64,000 nt of DNA, taken from the NCBI GenBank assembly GCA_934167095.1, contig CAKPKE010000005.1, positions 1 through 64,000 on the forward strand, in the 5' to 3' direction. How positions within the stretch are numbered: position 1 is the stretch's first letter; every line of letters starts with the position of its first letter. This document shows positions 10,909 through 21,258 of the stretch, piece after piece. A program made the position numbers and the translations under genes. Source of the DNA: an uncultured Clostridia bacterium. Lineage in GTDB: Bacteria > Bacillota > Clostridia > TANB77 > CAG-508. Below the pieces are notes generated by a model. It worked only from the letters and a program-made list of their open reading frames with translations. It had not been told where the DNA came from and made no database searches.

Positions 10909-11892
10909 TTAGTAATTATATACTCCGTCAAACTCCGCTATTTGCTCGTTTACATTGTATGCATGTACTATTACTTTTGTTTCTCCTCTTTGAACTTGGA
11001 ATCTATATTCAAAGTCTGTTGTTCCTAGTGAAACATTTGGGTCTGTTTGATATTGTTGGTCATTTATATAGAATGAAACCATTCTTAGTCCTTCAACATC
11101 ATGTGCTTTTATTATTAAATAAGACAAATCATTTGGATCTGCTGTTACTTCAATTGTTGGCTTTGTAGCGCCTTTTACTTCTTGATTTTTTGTAGCTACA
11201 TTTCCTGCTGCATCTGTTGCTTCAATATTTATTGTAATTTGTCCTCTTGTTATTGGTACTAAAATTTCAAGTGTTGTTTGTCCTGCTTCAGCATATACTG
11301 TTTTTGCTTCATCTTCACCTACTTGATATGTAACACTATCTAGTTCAACATCATCTGTTACAATGATTTTAATATTTTCATCTACCACTTCAAAGTCTAT
11401 TTCTGGCTCTGTTATATCATCATTTTCTTTAATATAATTTTTTACATATTTAAAAGATTTTCCTGTACTATCTGTAATAGTTATATTTAACTTACTATTT
11501 CCAAATGGAATTTCTGTTGTAGTAATTTCAACTTCACGCTTATTTTGTCCAGCTTTTTTTACTTCTGTTCCACCATTCCAGTTATATGAAACTGTTCTTA
11601 CTCCATTTTTTGTTTCTATATCAAGAACAATTAGTCCACTTTGCTTTGTAGCTGTAACTGCTGGTTGTATAGCATTTTTATTATCCTCAATATTTTGGAA
11701 CATTGCATAAGCACTGCCACCAGATAAAATAAGTCCAAATACTAGTATTACTATTGCAAATATTCTTACTATCGATTTTACTTCTAGAGTGCTACTTTGC
11801 CTATTGTTTTTGTTATTCATAGTGTTCCTATTGTTAAAATTATTTCTATTATTATCTCTAGGAGCATTATCTGTCATTAAAATTTGATTCAC
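10909..11892 (-). CDS. Membrane-anchored protein with Ig-like domains
   Basis: A 327-aa type II membrane protein. The first 40 residues are Asn-rich and cytoplasmic. One helix follows (about 44-66, FAIVILVFGLILSGGSAYAM), then about 260 extracellular residues with at least two Ig-like or bacterial-Ig-type repeats: patterns such as NIKIIVTDDVELDSVTY and ATDAAGNVATKNQEV recur. Such domains usually bind sugars or other surface proteins. The start is GTG at 11890-11892, with AAGGAGG about 11 bases upstream. It sits just upstream of the GGDEF gene on the same strand and could be part of the same transcript. Function unknown. Confidence 0.6.
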   Translation of the reverse strand: MNQILMTDNAPRDNNRNNFNNRNTMNNKNNRQSSTLEVKSIVRIFAIVILVFGLILSGGSAYAMFQNIEDNKNAIQPAVTATKQSGLIVLDIETKNGVRTVSYNWNGGTEVKKAGQNKREVEITTTEIPFGNSKLNITITDSTGKSFKYVKNYIKENDDITEPEIDFEVVDENIKIIVTDDVELDSVTYQVGEDEAKTVYAEAGQTTLEILVPITRGQITINIEATDAAGNVATKNQEVKGATKPTIEVTADPNDLSYLIIKAHDVEGLRMVSFYINDQQYQTDPNVSLGTTDFEYRFQVQRGETKVIVHAYNVNEQIAEFDGVYNY

Positions 11893-12017
11893 TTATAAAT
11901 CAGCCTCCTTGGTATTATTCATGGAAATTATAACATAGCAATATTTTAAAGTAAATATTATTCCTCCAAATTTTTCAAAAAACTAGATGCTATAAAAATG
12001 CATCTAGTTTCCTTCTA

Positions 12018-15000
12018 TTATAATATAAACTTCTTTATTAAAGTTACTCCTGTTCCTACTATTACAAGTACTATAAATGATATTCCTAAGTATAATTGAA
12101 TTTGTCCTGTTTGAACTGTTACAAGTACTGGTGCATCATCTATATCGTCCTCTCCTGGTTTTCTGTTATTTGGAGTAGAATCTATATCAGGGCTTCCATA
12201 TTCATTATAATCTTTGCTTATTTCTGCCCAGTTGTCCATAACTTTCATATTATCTTGACTGTTTATCCATGTAAGAACAACTTCTACTTCAGTGCTATCA
12301 CCTGGTTTTAATAGTATATCTTTTGCAGAATCTGTTACTATTGTTTTGTCATCTACTACTGTCCATGTTGGATTATCTTCTGCTACGAATTTTAATCCAT
12401 CTGGAATATAGTCTTTTATTTCTTTTGCATATCCTGCAATATTACCTTCGTTTGTAACTCTTATAGAGTATTTAAATTTAATTGTAACTGAGTCTAATTT
12501 TTTCTTTTTAATATCAACTTTTACAATTGCTTCTGGGTCATCTTCTGCTTTATGTCCTGTTTCTGTAACGGTTGTTGCTCCGTCAGATTCAATTACTATT
12601 GCTTGTGTAACCCATTTTCTTAAGCTTAAATCAAAATATTGAACTTTTATTTTTTCTATATCTTGATCATCTTCTCCTTCTACCCATTTGTCTGGAGTAG
12701 AATCTCTATCATCAATATCTTTTCCATCTTTGTCAGTATCTTTTGATATTTGAGCTTTGTTGATTATTATTCTATCAGAAGTATTTGGTTCGATTACTTT
12801 AAATGCAACTTGTACATCTTTATAATCTAGTTTTTCACCATCAAATGCTTTTAATAAATTTTCACCAACTGTTTTTTCTTGGTCTTTAGATAGATAATCT
12901 GTTGCAATAGATACTGCTTCTGAAACATTTTCTGTTTCATTTCCATCTTTGTCTAACATTTTCCATTTATATTCTTTATTTGTATCATTATCTGGTAAAT
13001 ATTCTAGTCCTTCTGGAATATCATCTTTTACTTCTGCAGCATATCCATCAATTTCGCCTTCATTATAAACTCTGATTGTATATGTTACTATATTTCCATT
13101 TGATACAAGTACTGGATCTTTTGGATGATTATATATTGCAGTTGTGCTTGAACCATCTTTTAATCCAGATACATCAACTTGTGGTTCTCTTGATGTTATT
13201 TTTGTTGTGTTAACAGCTGTTATGAATTTTCTTAAACTTAAGTCAAATTGTTTTACCGTTAATTTTTCAAAATCATCATCATCTTGTTGTCCTGGTACAT
13301 ATGTATTTTTTATTTCATCATCTTTATAGTTTTCTCTATCTTTTCCTGATGGAATATTTGCATTATCTTCTTCAGAATCTCTATCTTTTACTTTTTCGCC
13401 ATTTCCATTTACGAAATCTGAAATTTCAGCAATGTTTGTTATTTTATTTGCCATTGGTTCAGTTCTTACTACTTGGCATACAACTTCTACTTCTTTATAA
13501 GAAAGAGTTGTTCCATCAAATGCTGGTATTTTGTTTACCCTTGTTGATGTTTCATTATCCTTTGATAAATAATTTGTTGTAATTACTTGTGAATTATTAG
13601 AATCTACTACCCATTCATATTTTTTATTTTTTTCATTATCTGGTAAGAATTTTAATTGGTCTGGTAGATTATCTTTTATTTCATTTGCATAACCATCAAC
13701 ACTACCTTCATTATAAACTCTGATTGTGTATGTTACTATTGAACCCACTTGAATTGTTAAAGGCTCTTTTGAATGATTGTATTTTGCTGTTGTTGCTGTT
13801 CCATTTGCTAAATCTGTTATATCAACTTGTGGTATTCTTGATGTTATTTTACTTCCATCAATTTCTGTTACAAATTTTCTTAAACTTAAATCAAATTCTT
13901 TAATTATTAATTTTTCAAAATCATCATCATCTTGTTGTCCTGGAACATAAGATTTTGATATTTCGTTATCTTTGTAATTTTCTAAGTTTGTTCCTGTTGG
14001 AATATTTGCATTTGCAGATTGAGAATCTCTATCTTTTTCTCTTTGGCCATTGCTATTTGTGAAGTCTGAAATTTCAGCAATGTTTGTTATTTTACTTGCC
14101 ATTGGGCTTGTTTCTACTACTTTACATACAACTTTTACAAAATTATTAGATAATGTTTTTCCACCATCATAAGCATTTAACATATTTGCGCCTTCAGATG
14201 TTTCTTTTGCTTTTCCTAAATATTTTGTTTTTATTGTTTTTGCTTTTGTAGCATCTTGAGTTTCATTTCCTGATACATCATACATTTTCCATTCATATTG
14301 AAGATTTGTTGTATTGTCTGTAATAAATTGTAATTGGTCTGGTAAATGATCTGTTATTTCTTCTACATATCCATCTACTTCACCTTCGTTATAAACTCTG
14401 ATTGTGTATGTTACTATATCGCCTATATCAACTCTTATTGGAGTTTTTGTATGATTATATGTAGCAGTTGTTGCTGTTCCATTTTTTAATGCTGTTATAT
14501 CTACTTGTGGTATTCTTGATGTTATTTCTGTTCCATTAATATTTGTTATATATTTTCTTAAACTTAAGTCTAATGCTTTAATTATTAATTTTTCGAAGTC
14601 ATCATCGTCTTGTTGTCCTGGTATATAACCTTCACCTCTATTTATTTCACTATCTTTATAGTTTTCTAAATCTGAGCCTGTTGGAACATTTACATTGTTT
14701 TCTTGAGAATCTCTATCTGTTACTTTGTTTCCATTTCCATCAGCAAAATCTGTTATATCTGCAATGTTTGTTATTTTATTTACCATTGGATTTGTTTCTA
14801 CTACTTTACATGCAACTTGTACAAATTTACTATTTAATGAATCTCCTCCATTATATGCTGTAAGTTTGTTTGCACCTGTTTGAGTTTCTTTTTCCTTTGA
14901 TAAATAATTTGTTTTTATTGTTTTTACTTTTGTAACATCTTGAGTTTCATTTCCTGATTCATCATACATTTTCCATCCATATTGAACATTTATGCTATTT

Positions 15001-17105
15001 CCAGCTATAAATTGTAATTGTGATGGTAAGTGATCTGTTATTTCATTTACATAGCCATCTACTTCACCTTCGTTGTAGACTCTAATTGTGTATACTACTG
15101 TATCTCCAAGAGCTACTTTTACAGGTGTTTTTGGATGATTATATGTTGCTGTTGTTGATGTTCCATTTTTTAATGCTGTTACATCTACTTGTGGTATTCT
15201 TGATGTTATTTCATTTCCATTAACGCTTGTTATATATTTTCTTAAACTTAAGTCTAATGATTTGATTATTAATTTTTCAAAATCATCATCATCTTGTTGT
15301 CCTGGTATATAACTTTCGCCTCTGTTTATTTCACTATCTTTATAATTTTCAAGGGCTGTTCCTGTTGGAAGATTTACATTTGAAGCTTGTGAATCTCTAT
15401 CTGTTACTGTGTTTCCATCTCCATCAGTAAATTTTGTAATTTCGGCAATGTTTGTTATTTTATTAGCCATTGGAGTTGTTGCAACTACTCTACATCTGAT
15501 TTTTACTGATTTAGATGATAGTAAATCTCCTCCATTATATGCTGAAATTTTATTTGCGCCAGATGCTGTTTCACTATTTTTTGATAAATACTCAGTTGTT
15601 ACAGTATGTAAATCTGAACTATTTTTTAATTTCCATCCATAGCTTATATTTACTTGGTCTTCTACAATATATTCTAATTGGTCTGGTAAATGGTCTGTTA
15701 TTTCTTCTACATATCCATCTACAGAACCTTCATTATAAACTCTTATTTCATAAGTTACTATATCTCCTAAAGCTACTTTTATAGGATTTTTAGAATGATT
15801 GTATGTTGCTGTTGTTGAAGTTCCATTTTTTAACGCTGTTACATCTACTTTAGGTTCTCTTGATGTTGCAACTGCAACTCCATTTACTTCTGTTATATAT
15901 TTTCTTAAACTTAAATCAAATGGTTTTGGTACTACAAGTGATGCTTTTTCTGAGAAATATATTGGTGATTCTTCAATTATTACAACTGGTTGCTCTGTTG
16001 CAGGTGAACCTTCAACAGCCCAATATGAGGCTGTTTTTGTAGTATATGAGCTATTTATAGTCATTTCAATTCCTGCCATGTTTGAGCTTGTAGGCATCAT
16101 TAAATAGAATTCTTTTCCAACTAGATCATTTAAAGATTGTGATGTTGCAACAATATTTCCACTAGAATTTTTTACTCCTAATGTTGGATTTATTGTTTGA
16201 CCTGTAACTGTATCTTTGTAAGAAGCAGTAATTGTATAATTTACATTTAATAATTTATTTATTTTATAAGGTCCTGCTACATAGTTGTTTCCTATAGTTT
16301 GCATTTTTGCATTTGAACTAACTAGTTCGATTGGTTTTGTATTTGTGCTTGTACTTGTATAATTTGCTGGTGCATTTGTTATAAAATATTCAAATAACGC
16401 ATTTGCTGCATCTTGTCTATCCCAACCTTCATCTCCATATAAATCTTCAAATGATTTATAATTTTCAACACCATCATCTTGATTTGCTGTTGAATTTATT
16501 TTTAATTCTATATTATTATAACAATAAGCTGAATCTCCATAGTTTGTAAAATGCCAAATTGCAAGCTGTTGAATAACGTCTATATCGTCATCTGTTAAAA
16601 GAGAATATCTTTCTGTTGGTATTTTGCTTGCTAAGAAACTATTTCTAGCTGTTGTATTATCTACAGATGCTGATGGCATTATATATAAATTATCTAATAC
16701 CCATAGTAATTTATTATAGTTTTCTCCAGTTGGTAATACATCCTTATACGGACTTGGAATTGAGCTTAGATTTTTTATATCAAACTTTTGTGTATATGTG
16801 CTTATTTGCGGATTATTTCCTGTTGACATATCACTTGAGCCAAATCCCGGTCCTGCTTTTATACAGTATATTGTTTTATCTTTGTTTGCAGTTCCTCCTG
16901 TGGCACTTTCATAACTTGCTATTTTCCAAACTCTTTTTCCTGCGTTTTGATAAGCATATCCTGAACTTCTTAGTGATACAATTCCTAAATATAATGGTCC
17001 AGCCGATGCTGCATTTACATTATTAGGCATTGAAAAAGTTGCAAGTGAAATTAGTGTTATCATTATTCCTAATAAAAACTTCTTCATTTTTTTTATATTA
17101 TTCAT
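12018..17105 (-). CDS. Giant thioester-type surface adhesin
   Basis: A cell-surface protein of about 1695 aa. Signal peptide MKKFLLGIMITLISLATFSM, cut near VNAASA. Then a thioester-domain-like region: Cys81 in TIYCIKAG and Gln180 in IQQLAIW match the Cys and the QxAIW motif of Cys-Gln thioester adhesins, which bind host amines covalently. Six modules of about 205-227 aa follow, each opening with (F/L)DLSLRK(Y/F/W) and holding RVYNEG.(V/I)DGY, and all but the last closing with the acidic hinge before FEKL or IEKI. They resemble DUF11 or isopeptide-stabilised stalk domains. The C-terminus is VQTGQ, a hydrophobic helix and KKFIL, laid out like a sortase signal but without LPxTG. Start ATG 17103-17105; the ribosome site is beyond a small hairpin. 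Confidence 0.8.
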   Translation of the reverse strand: MNNIKKMKKFLLGIMITLISLATFSMPNNVNAASAGPLYLGIVSLRSSGYAYQNAGKRVWKIASYESATGGTANKDKTIYCIKAGPGFGSSDMSTGNNPQISTYTQKFDIKNLSSIPSPYKDVLPTGENYNKLLWVLDNLYIMPSASVDNTTARNSFLASKIPTERYSLLTDDDIDVIQQLAIWHFTNYGDSAYCYNNIELKINSTANQDDGVENYKSFEDLYGDEGWDRQDAANALFEYFITNAPANYTSTSTNTKPIELVSSNAKMQTIGNNYVAGPYKINKLLNVNYTITASYKDTVTGQTINPTLGVKNSSGNIVATSQSLNDLVGKEFYLMMPTSSNMAGIEMTINSSYTTKTASYWAVEGSPATEQPVVIIEESPIYFSEKASLVVPKPFDLSLRKYITEVNGVAVATSREPKVDVTALKNGTSTTATYNHSKNPIKVALGDIVTYEIRVYNEGSVDGYVEEITDHLPDQLEYIVEDQVNISYGWKLKNSSDLHTVTTEYLSKNSETASGANKISAYNGGDLLSSKSVKIRCRVVATTPMANKITNIAEITKFTDGDGNTVTDRDSQASNVNLPTGTALENYKDSEINRGESYIPGQQDDDDFEKLIIKSLDLSLRKYITSVNGNEITSRIPQVDVTALKNGTSTTATYNHPKTPVKVALGDTVVYTIRVYNEGEVDGYVNEITDHLPSQLQFIAGNSINVQYGWKMYDESGNETQDVTKVKTIKTNYLSKEKETQTGANKLTAYNGGDSLNSKFVQVACKVVETNPMVNKITNIADITDFADGNGNKVTDRDSQENNVNVPTGSDLENYKDSEINRGEGYIPGQQDDDDFEKLIIKALDLSLRKYITNINGTEITSRIPQVDITALKNGTATTATYNHTKTPIRVDIGDIVTYTIRVYNEGEVDGYVEEITDHLPDQLQFITDNTTNLQYEWKMYDVSGNETQDATKAKTIKTKYLGKAKETSEGANMLNAYDGGKTLSNNFVKVVCKVVETSPMASKITNIAEISDFTNSNGQREKDRDSQSANANIPTGTNLENYKDNEISKSYVPGQQDDDDFEKLIIKEFDLSLRKFVTEIDGSKITSRIPQVDITDLANGTATTAKYNHSKEPLTIQVGSIVTYTIRVYNEGSVDGYANEIKDNLPDQLKFLPDNEKNKKYEWVVDSNNSQVITTNYLSKDNETSTRVNKIPAFDGTTLSYKEVEVVCQVVRTEPMANKITNIAEISDFVNGNGEKVKDRDSEEDNANIPSGKDRENYKDDEIKNTYVPGQQDDDDFEKLTVKQFDLSLRKFITAVNTTKITSREPQVDVSGLKDGSSTTAIYNHPKDPVLVSNGNIVTYTIRVYNEGEIDGYAAEVKDDIPEGLEYLPDNDTNKEYKWKMLDKDGNETENVSEAVSIATDYLSKDQEKTVGENLLKAFDGEKLDYKDVQVAFKVIEPNTSDRIIINKAQISKDTDKDGKDIDDRDSTPDKWVEGEDDQDIEKIKVQYFDLSLRKWVTQAIVIESDGATTVTETGHKAEDDPEAIVKVDIKKKKLDSVTIKFKYSIRVTNEGNIAGYAKEIKDYIPDGLKFVAEDNPTWTVVDDKTIVTDSAKDILLKPGDSTEVEVVLTWINSQDNMKVMDNWAEISKDYNEYGSPDIDSTPNNRKPGEDDIDDAPVLVTVQTGQIQLYLGISFIVLVIVGTGVTLIKKFIL

Positions 17106-17128
17106 GTTAGATTTTTCTAACTCCTCCC
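17106..17128 (-). promoter_or_regulatory. Ribosome site and hairpin before the adhesin start
   Basis: AGGGAGGAG (17121-17128 region) lies 15 bases from the ATG, too far for normal initiation. The intervening GTTAGA-AAAA-TCTAAC (17106-17121) can fold into a 6-bp hairpin that would bring the two together. Confidence 0.5.
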
Positions 17129-17326
17129 TATAATTTGTGATATTTTCATACATTCTAATTATATTACATTGTAGGCTTTAAATCAAGCTTTTTTGTTTAT
17201 TTTTTGTCTAGAAAATTGTAGAAATATGCAAACTAACTTTTTCACAAAAATACACTATTTTTTATTGATTTTTACAATATCTTCATATAAAATATAATTT
17301 GAAAATTTTAGTAAGGAATTTAGAAA

Positions 17327-19540
17327 ATGAATTATAAGAAAAACTCAATTATAACTATTGAAAATAAAAATAAACGATTATACATTTTTGGTGGAATTTT
17401 TATACTTATTGCATTAGTATTAGTATTTCGTATTTTTTGGCTCCAATTCATAGATGGAGATGATTTAAAAGAAAGACAATACAAGCAAACAACAGCCAAC
17501 CTAGTAATAAGTCCAAAAAGAGGCACAATTTTTGACTCTACAGGAAAGGCTTTAGCAGTAAGCTCTGACGTTGATACAATCAGCGTAAATCCATCATTAA
17601 TTTCAAAGAAAAATGACATTGAAGGAACAAACGAATTAAAAGAAAAAGTTGCTCATGCTTTAGCTGACATCTTCTCTTTAGACTACAACGAAGTATTAGT
17701 AAAAGTTACTAGCACAAACTCAGTAGAAACTATAGTTTCTAAAGTTAATAGTGACAAAGTAGCAGAACTAAAGCAATGGATGAATGATAATAATGTTTAT
17801 TCTGGAATTAATATTGATGAAGATACAAAAAGGACTTATCCTTACAACAACTTAGCTTCTAACCTTATTGGATTTTGCGGAAGCGATAATAATGGTCTTG
17901 CCGGAATTGAATATTATTGGGATAGCACTCTTGCTGGAACTTCTGGAAAAGTTACTACTGCAATTGATGTTTTACAAAACTCAATTCCAGATGACAACGA
18001 AATTTATATTGCAGCACAAAATGGTTCTGATATAACTTTATCAATAGATGTAAATATTCAATCTATAGTAGAAAAATATTTAAAACAAGCTGTTGAAGAT
18101 AACAACTGTAAAAGCGGTGGTTCAATGGTTTTAATGAATCCTTCAACAGGTGATATTTTAGCTATGGCATCATATCCTGATTACAACTTAAATACACCTT
18201 TTGAACCAAATGACACTTTAAAAGCAACTTGGGATACTTTATCTAGTTCCGAAAAAACAAATGCTTTATACAAAATGTATAGTAATAAAGTTGTAAATGA
18301 AACTTATGAACCTGGTTCTGTATTTAAGATAATCCTTGCAGCAACTGCATTAGAAGAAGATATAACTAAGCCAGATGTTGCAGGCGAATTTTACTGTTCA
18401 GGTAGTCAAGATGTTTCAGGAATAAAAATAAACTGTGCAAATAGATCTGGGCATGGAAGCCAAAGTTTAAGAAATGCTTTAGAAAATTCTTGTAATCCGG
18501 CATTAATACAACTTGGTCAAAAAATTGGGGCTCCTACACTATATAAATATTTTAGAGCTTTTGGACTATTTGAACGCACCGGAATTGCGACAGCTGGCGA
18601 AGCTTCTAGTCAATTTCACGACTTAGACTCTGTCGGTCCTGTTGAACTTGCTACAACTTCATTTGGTCAGAGATTTACAATTACTCAAATGCAAATGATT
18701 ACTGCAGCTTCAGCCATTGCAAATGACGGTATTTTAGTAAAACCTCGTATAGTAACAAAAATAACAAATAAAGATACTGGAGAAGTTACAAATATTGAAA
18801 CTCAAAAAGTAAGACAAGTAATATCTTCAGAAACAGCAGCACAAGTTCGTAGCATAATGCAATCTGTTGTAACAGATGGTGGTGGTCAATACGGCAGGGT
18901 CAAAGGCTATTCTATTGGTGGAAAAACAGGAACATCAGAAGAAAGTGCAGCAAACCCAGGTGCTGGATATGTAGCATCTTTCCTAGCTATCGCACCAGTT
19001 GAAAACACTCAAGTTGTTGCTCTTTTATCACTTTATGGACCTCAAGGCAAATCTCATTATGGTGGTCAAATTGCAGCTCCAGTAGTAGCTCAAGTTTTAA
19101 GTGAAGTTCTTCCTTATTTAGGAATTCCTTCCGATGATGATTCTTCGTCTTCTGCAACAATTACAGTTCCTGATTTAAGAAATAAAACTGTTGCAAATGC
19201 CAGAGAAACTTTATCAAGTTTAGGACTTACTTTAATAACTTCAGCTCAAGATGATGAAATAATAACTTCTCAAACTCCAAAAGCTGGTACTTCAATTTCT
19301 AGCAAAGGTGTTGTTAGAGCATACACTGAAAACTCTTCAGAATCTATCTCAACAACAGTTCCTGATATAAAAGGAAAAAGCTTTTATCAAGCAACAAATG
19401 CTTTAAAAGCTGCAAACTTAAATATTCAAGCAACTGGTTCTGGAATAGTTGTTTCACAAGACATTTCAAGTGGAACTTCTGTTGAAGAAGGAACAGTTAT
19501 AAAAGTTACTCTTCAAGATGTTTCAAGCGAATTACATTAA
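17327..19540 (+). CDS. Class B penicillin-binding protein with two PASTA domains
   Basis: A transpeptidase that cross-links peptidoglycan on the outer face of the membrane (737 aa). One N-terminal helix (about 19-38), a dimerisation region, then the transpeptidase with active-site S331 in GSVFK, S388-C-N390, and K533-T-G535. Two PASTA domains (about 605-665 and 672-735) close the protein, as in SpoVD of spore cortex synthesis or PBP2x-like division enzymes. Spore formation in this genome makes SpoVD possible, but there is no mur or mra neighbour to decide. It is transcribed alone and divergently from the adhesin, from an ATG preceded by AAGGA. Confidence 0.9.
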   Translation: MNYKKNSIITIENKNKRLYIFGGIFILIALVLVFRIFWLQFIDGDDLKERQYKQTTANLVISPKRGTIFDSTGKALAVSSDVDTISVNPSLISKKNDIEGTNELKEKVAHALADIFSLDYNEVLVKVTSTNSVETIVSKVNSDKVAELKQWMNDNNVYSGINIDEDTKRTYPYNNLASNLIGFCGSDNNGLAGIEYYWDSTLAGTSGKVTTAIDVLQNSIPDDNEIYIAAQNGSDITLSIDVNIQSIVEKYLKQAVEDNNCKSGGSMVLMNPSTGDILAMASYPDYNLNTPFEPNDTLKATWDTLSSSEKTNALYKMYSNKVVNETYEPGSVFKIILAATALEEDITKPDVAGEFYCSGSQDVSGIKINCANRSGHGSQSLRNALENSCNPALIQLGQKIGAPTLYKYFRAFGLFERTGIATAGEASSQFHDLDSVGPVELATTSFGQRFTITQMQMITAASAIANDGILVKPRIVTKITNKDTGEVTNIETQKVRQVISSETAAQVRSIMQSVVTDGGGQYGRVKGYSIGGKTGTSEESAANPGAGYVASFLAIAPVENTQVVALLSLYGPQGKSHYGGQIAAPVVAQVLSEVLPYLGIPSDDDSSSSATITVPDLRNKTVANARETLSSLGLTLITSAQDDEIITSQTPKAGTSISSKGVVRAYTENSSESISTTVPDIKGKSFYQATNALKAANLNIQATGSGIVVSQDISSGTSVEEGTVIKVTLQDVSSELH

Positions 19541-19580
19541 TAGAAAAATCAACACTACTTTACTATTATATAAAAAAATA

Positions 19581-19620
19581 CCAAAAGGCGGTTCCTACAA
19601 ATGTAAGAGCCGTCTTTTGG
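19581..19620 (-). terminator. Terminator between convergent genes
   Basis: Long hairpin with CCAAAAG/CTTTTGG outer arms and an inner CGG/CCG stem. On the minus strand it is followed by TATTTTTTTA, so it mainly ends the 19629-20261 transcript. It lies 40 bases after the penicillin-binding protein gene and may serve both. Confidence 0.75.
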
Positions 19621-19628
19621 CGTTTGCT

Positions 19629-20261
19629 TTATTTTACATATCTTATAGTCGCTTTTCCTTTACAGATGTACAGAGTTTCTGCATTTGGAACTTTGCTTGG
19701 TGCAAATGCAATGCTCACATACAACGAATCTTCGATCTGGATATGGCATTGTTTTTTGTTGTGTACTTCTCTTTCAAAGTGGGCATCAAGGTTTTCATTC
19801 ATATAGCTATTGTTTTTCATTACAATAAGCTTACAATCTTGCGGTGCTGCCGACACAATGTCCTTAAGCCACTTTTCCCTCAGGTTTCTTTCAATACCAC
19901 TAATTGCAAATGGCAGTTCATTTGTCGCTTTGTTAATCTTGATAATTGTTTTACGAATTTCTCTTTCGCCTTCACTTGGCGTGCGAAACTTAAGCTCTAC
20001 ATCTTCTTTTCCGAGATATTCAGAAAGCTCTTCTCTCCAGTTTTTGTAAAATTCACTTTCGCACTTGTACCACTCCACGTAATATCTCAAAATAGCCTGT
20101 TCTAAGTAGCTATACTGAGTAATTACCTCCTTCCAGTTCCAGCTAAATACCCTCAGCCGGATTTTGCACAAGGTCCATAAGAACCAACTTTTAGATTTTG
20201 CATTTGGCGCTTTTGGAACTTGGATTCCGTTTTTTTCAAGTACCTTTTCAAGCACTTCCAT
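19629..20261 (-). CDS. Unknown 210-aa protein, possibly acquired
   Basis: I do not recognise this protein. It is soluble, basic in the first half and Trp- and Tyr-rich (SWFLWTLCKIRLRVFSWNW near residues 25-43). The second half alternates strand and helix and has a short APQDCKLIVMKNNSY stretch. No signal peptide, membrane helix or catalytic motif is apparent. Its codons use noticeably more G and C than its neighbours, which hints at recent transfer. It has its own strong promoter (20325-20353), a GGAG ribosome site and a terminator, so it is a single-gene unit. Confidence 0.55.
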   Translation of the reverse strand: MEVLEKVLEKNGIQVPKAPNAKSKSWFLWTLCKIRLRVFSWNWKEVITQYSYLEQAILRYYVEWYKCESEFYKNWREELSEYLGKEDVELKFRTPSEGEREIRKTIIKINKATNELPFAISGIERNLREKWLKDIVSAAPQDCKLIVMKNNSYMNENLDAHFEREVHNKKQCHIQIEDSLYVSIAFAPSKVPNAETLYICKGKATIRYVK

Positions 20262-20324
20262 CGTTTTGCTCCTTCTTTCTTAATGTGTTTAATAAAGACT
20301 TTTTTCTAAAATGATGTACACACC

Positions 20325-20353
20325 ATTATATCATTGTACTCCCTTTTTTGCAA
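20325..20353 (-). promoter_or_regulatory. Sigma-A type promoter of the 210-aa gene
   Basis: Minus-strand TTGCAA at 20348-20353, a 17-base spacer and a perfect TATAAT at 20325-20330, about 64 bases before the start codon. Confidence 0.75.
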
Positions 20354-20416
20354 CTATTTTTTGTTTAAAAGTATTAGTCCACTAATATTGATTTAACATA
20401 TTTAGCATTTTTTCAT

Positions 20417-21190
20417 TCATTGTATTTTTCTTTTTTGAACTTTATAACAGATTTTTGCAACAAATCCATCTGGTGCAAATTTACTACCTACTCTTGCAAA
20501 CCAGATTTTAGGACTTGGAAATGCTAATGTTCTTCCTTTAAACATTTTATTTACTCCATATTTTGCAACTTGTTTTGAACTTGCTTCTTTTAAACTAAAT
20601 TTTACATCTGCAACTTTTGAAAAATTAGTTTTTACAGGACCTGGACAAAGAGCAACTATTTTTACATTTGATTTTTCTTTCTTTAGTTCATAGCAAATAC
20701 TTTGAGTTAATCTTACAACATAGGCTTTTGTCGAATAATATGTTGCCATTAATGGGCCAGGCATAAATCCTGCAATTGAAGCAACATTCATTATATAACC
20801 TTTATCTTTTTCTACCATATCTTTCAAAAATAATTTTGTTAATATATGAACAGCTGTAATATTTGTATCTATCATTTTTATTTCTTTTTCAAGGTCATTT
20901 TCCACAAACCTTCCACAAGTACCAAATCCAGCATTATTTACAAGTACATCAATTACACCAAATTTTTCTTTTACTTCTTCATGAAGTTTTTTGCACCCTT
21001 CTCTATCAGTTAAATCTTGTGTTTTTACATACACTTTTGTATTATTTTCTTTTTCAATATTTTGTTTTAATTCATTTAGTGCTTTTTCATCTCTTGCAAC
21101 AGCAATTATATCATAGCCCTTTTTACTAAGTTCATGAGCTATATCTCTTCCAATTCCTGATGAAGCACCTGTTACTAATGCAACTGGCAT
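20417..21190 (-). CDS. Short-chain dehydrogenase/reductase
   Basis: NAD(P)(H)-dependent oxidoreductase of the classical SDR family, 257 aa. The cofactor-binding TGASSGIG is at residues 7-14, NNAG near 88, and the catalytic Tyr and Lys are in YSTKAYV near 155, after a Ser-containing strand (NVASIAGF). Arg33 in VARDEKAL after the second strand suggests NADP(H). The closest overall look is to DltE/YqjQ-type dehydrogenases acting on hydroxyl groups of lipids or small molecules. The substrate cannot be read from sequence. Single gene, downstream of clpC and separated from it by a terminator. Confidence 0.88.
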   Translation of the reverse strand: MPVALVTGASSGIGRDIAHELSKKGYDIIAVARDEKALNELKQNIEKENNTKVYVKTQDLTDREGCKKLHEEVKEKFGVIDVLVNNAGFGTCGRFVENDLEKEIKMIDTNITAVHILTKLFLKDMVEKDKGYIMNVASIAGFMPGPLMATYYSTKAYVVRLTQSICYELKKEKSNVKIVALCPGPVKTNFSKVADVKFSLKEASSKQVAKYGVNKMFKGRTLAFPSPKIWFARVGSKFAPDGFVAKICYKVQKRKIQ

Positions 21191-21258
21191 TTTGCCACCT
21201 CCTAATATAATAATATTAATTTACGACATTATTTTTTGGTTATTATAACACAAAAATT

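Noticed and set aside
19518..20105. 195-codon plus-strand frame after the penicillin-binding protein gene
   Set aside because: It lies opposite a better gene with its own promoter, crosses the terminator hairpin and has no ribosome site.
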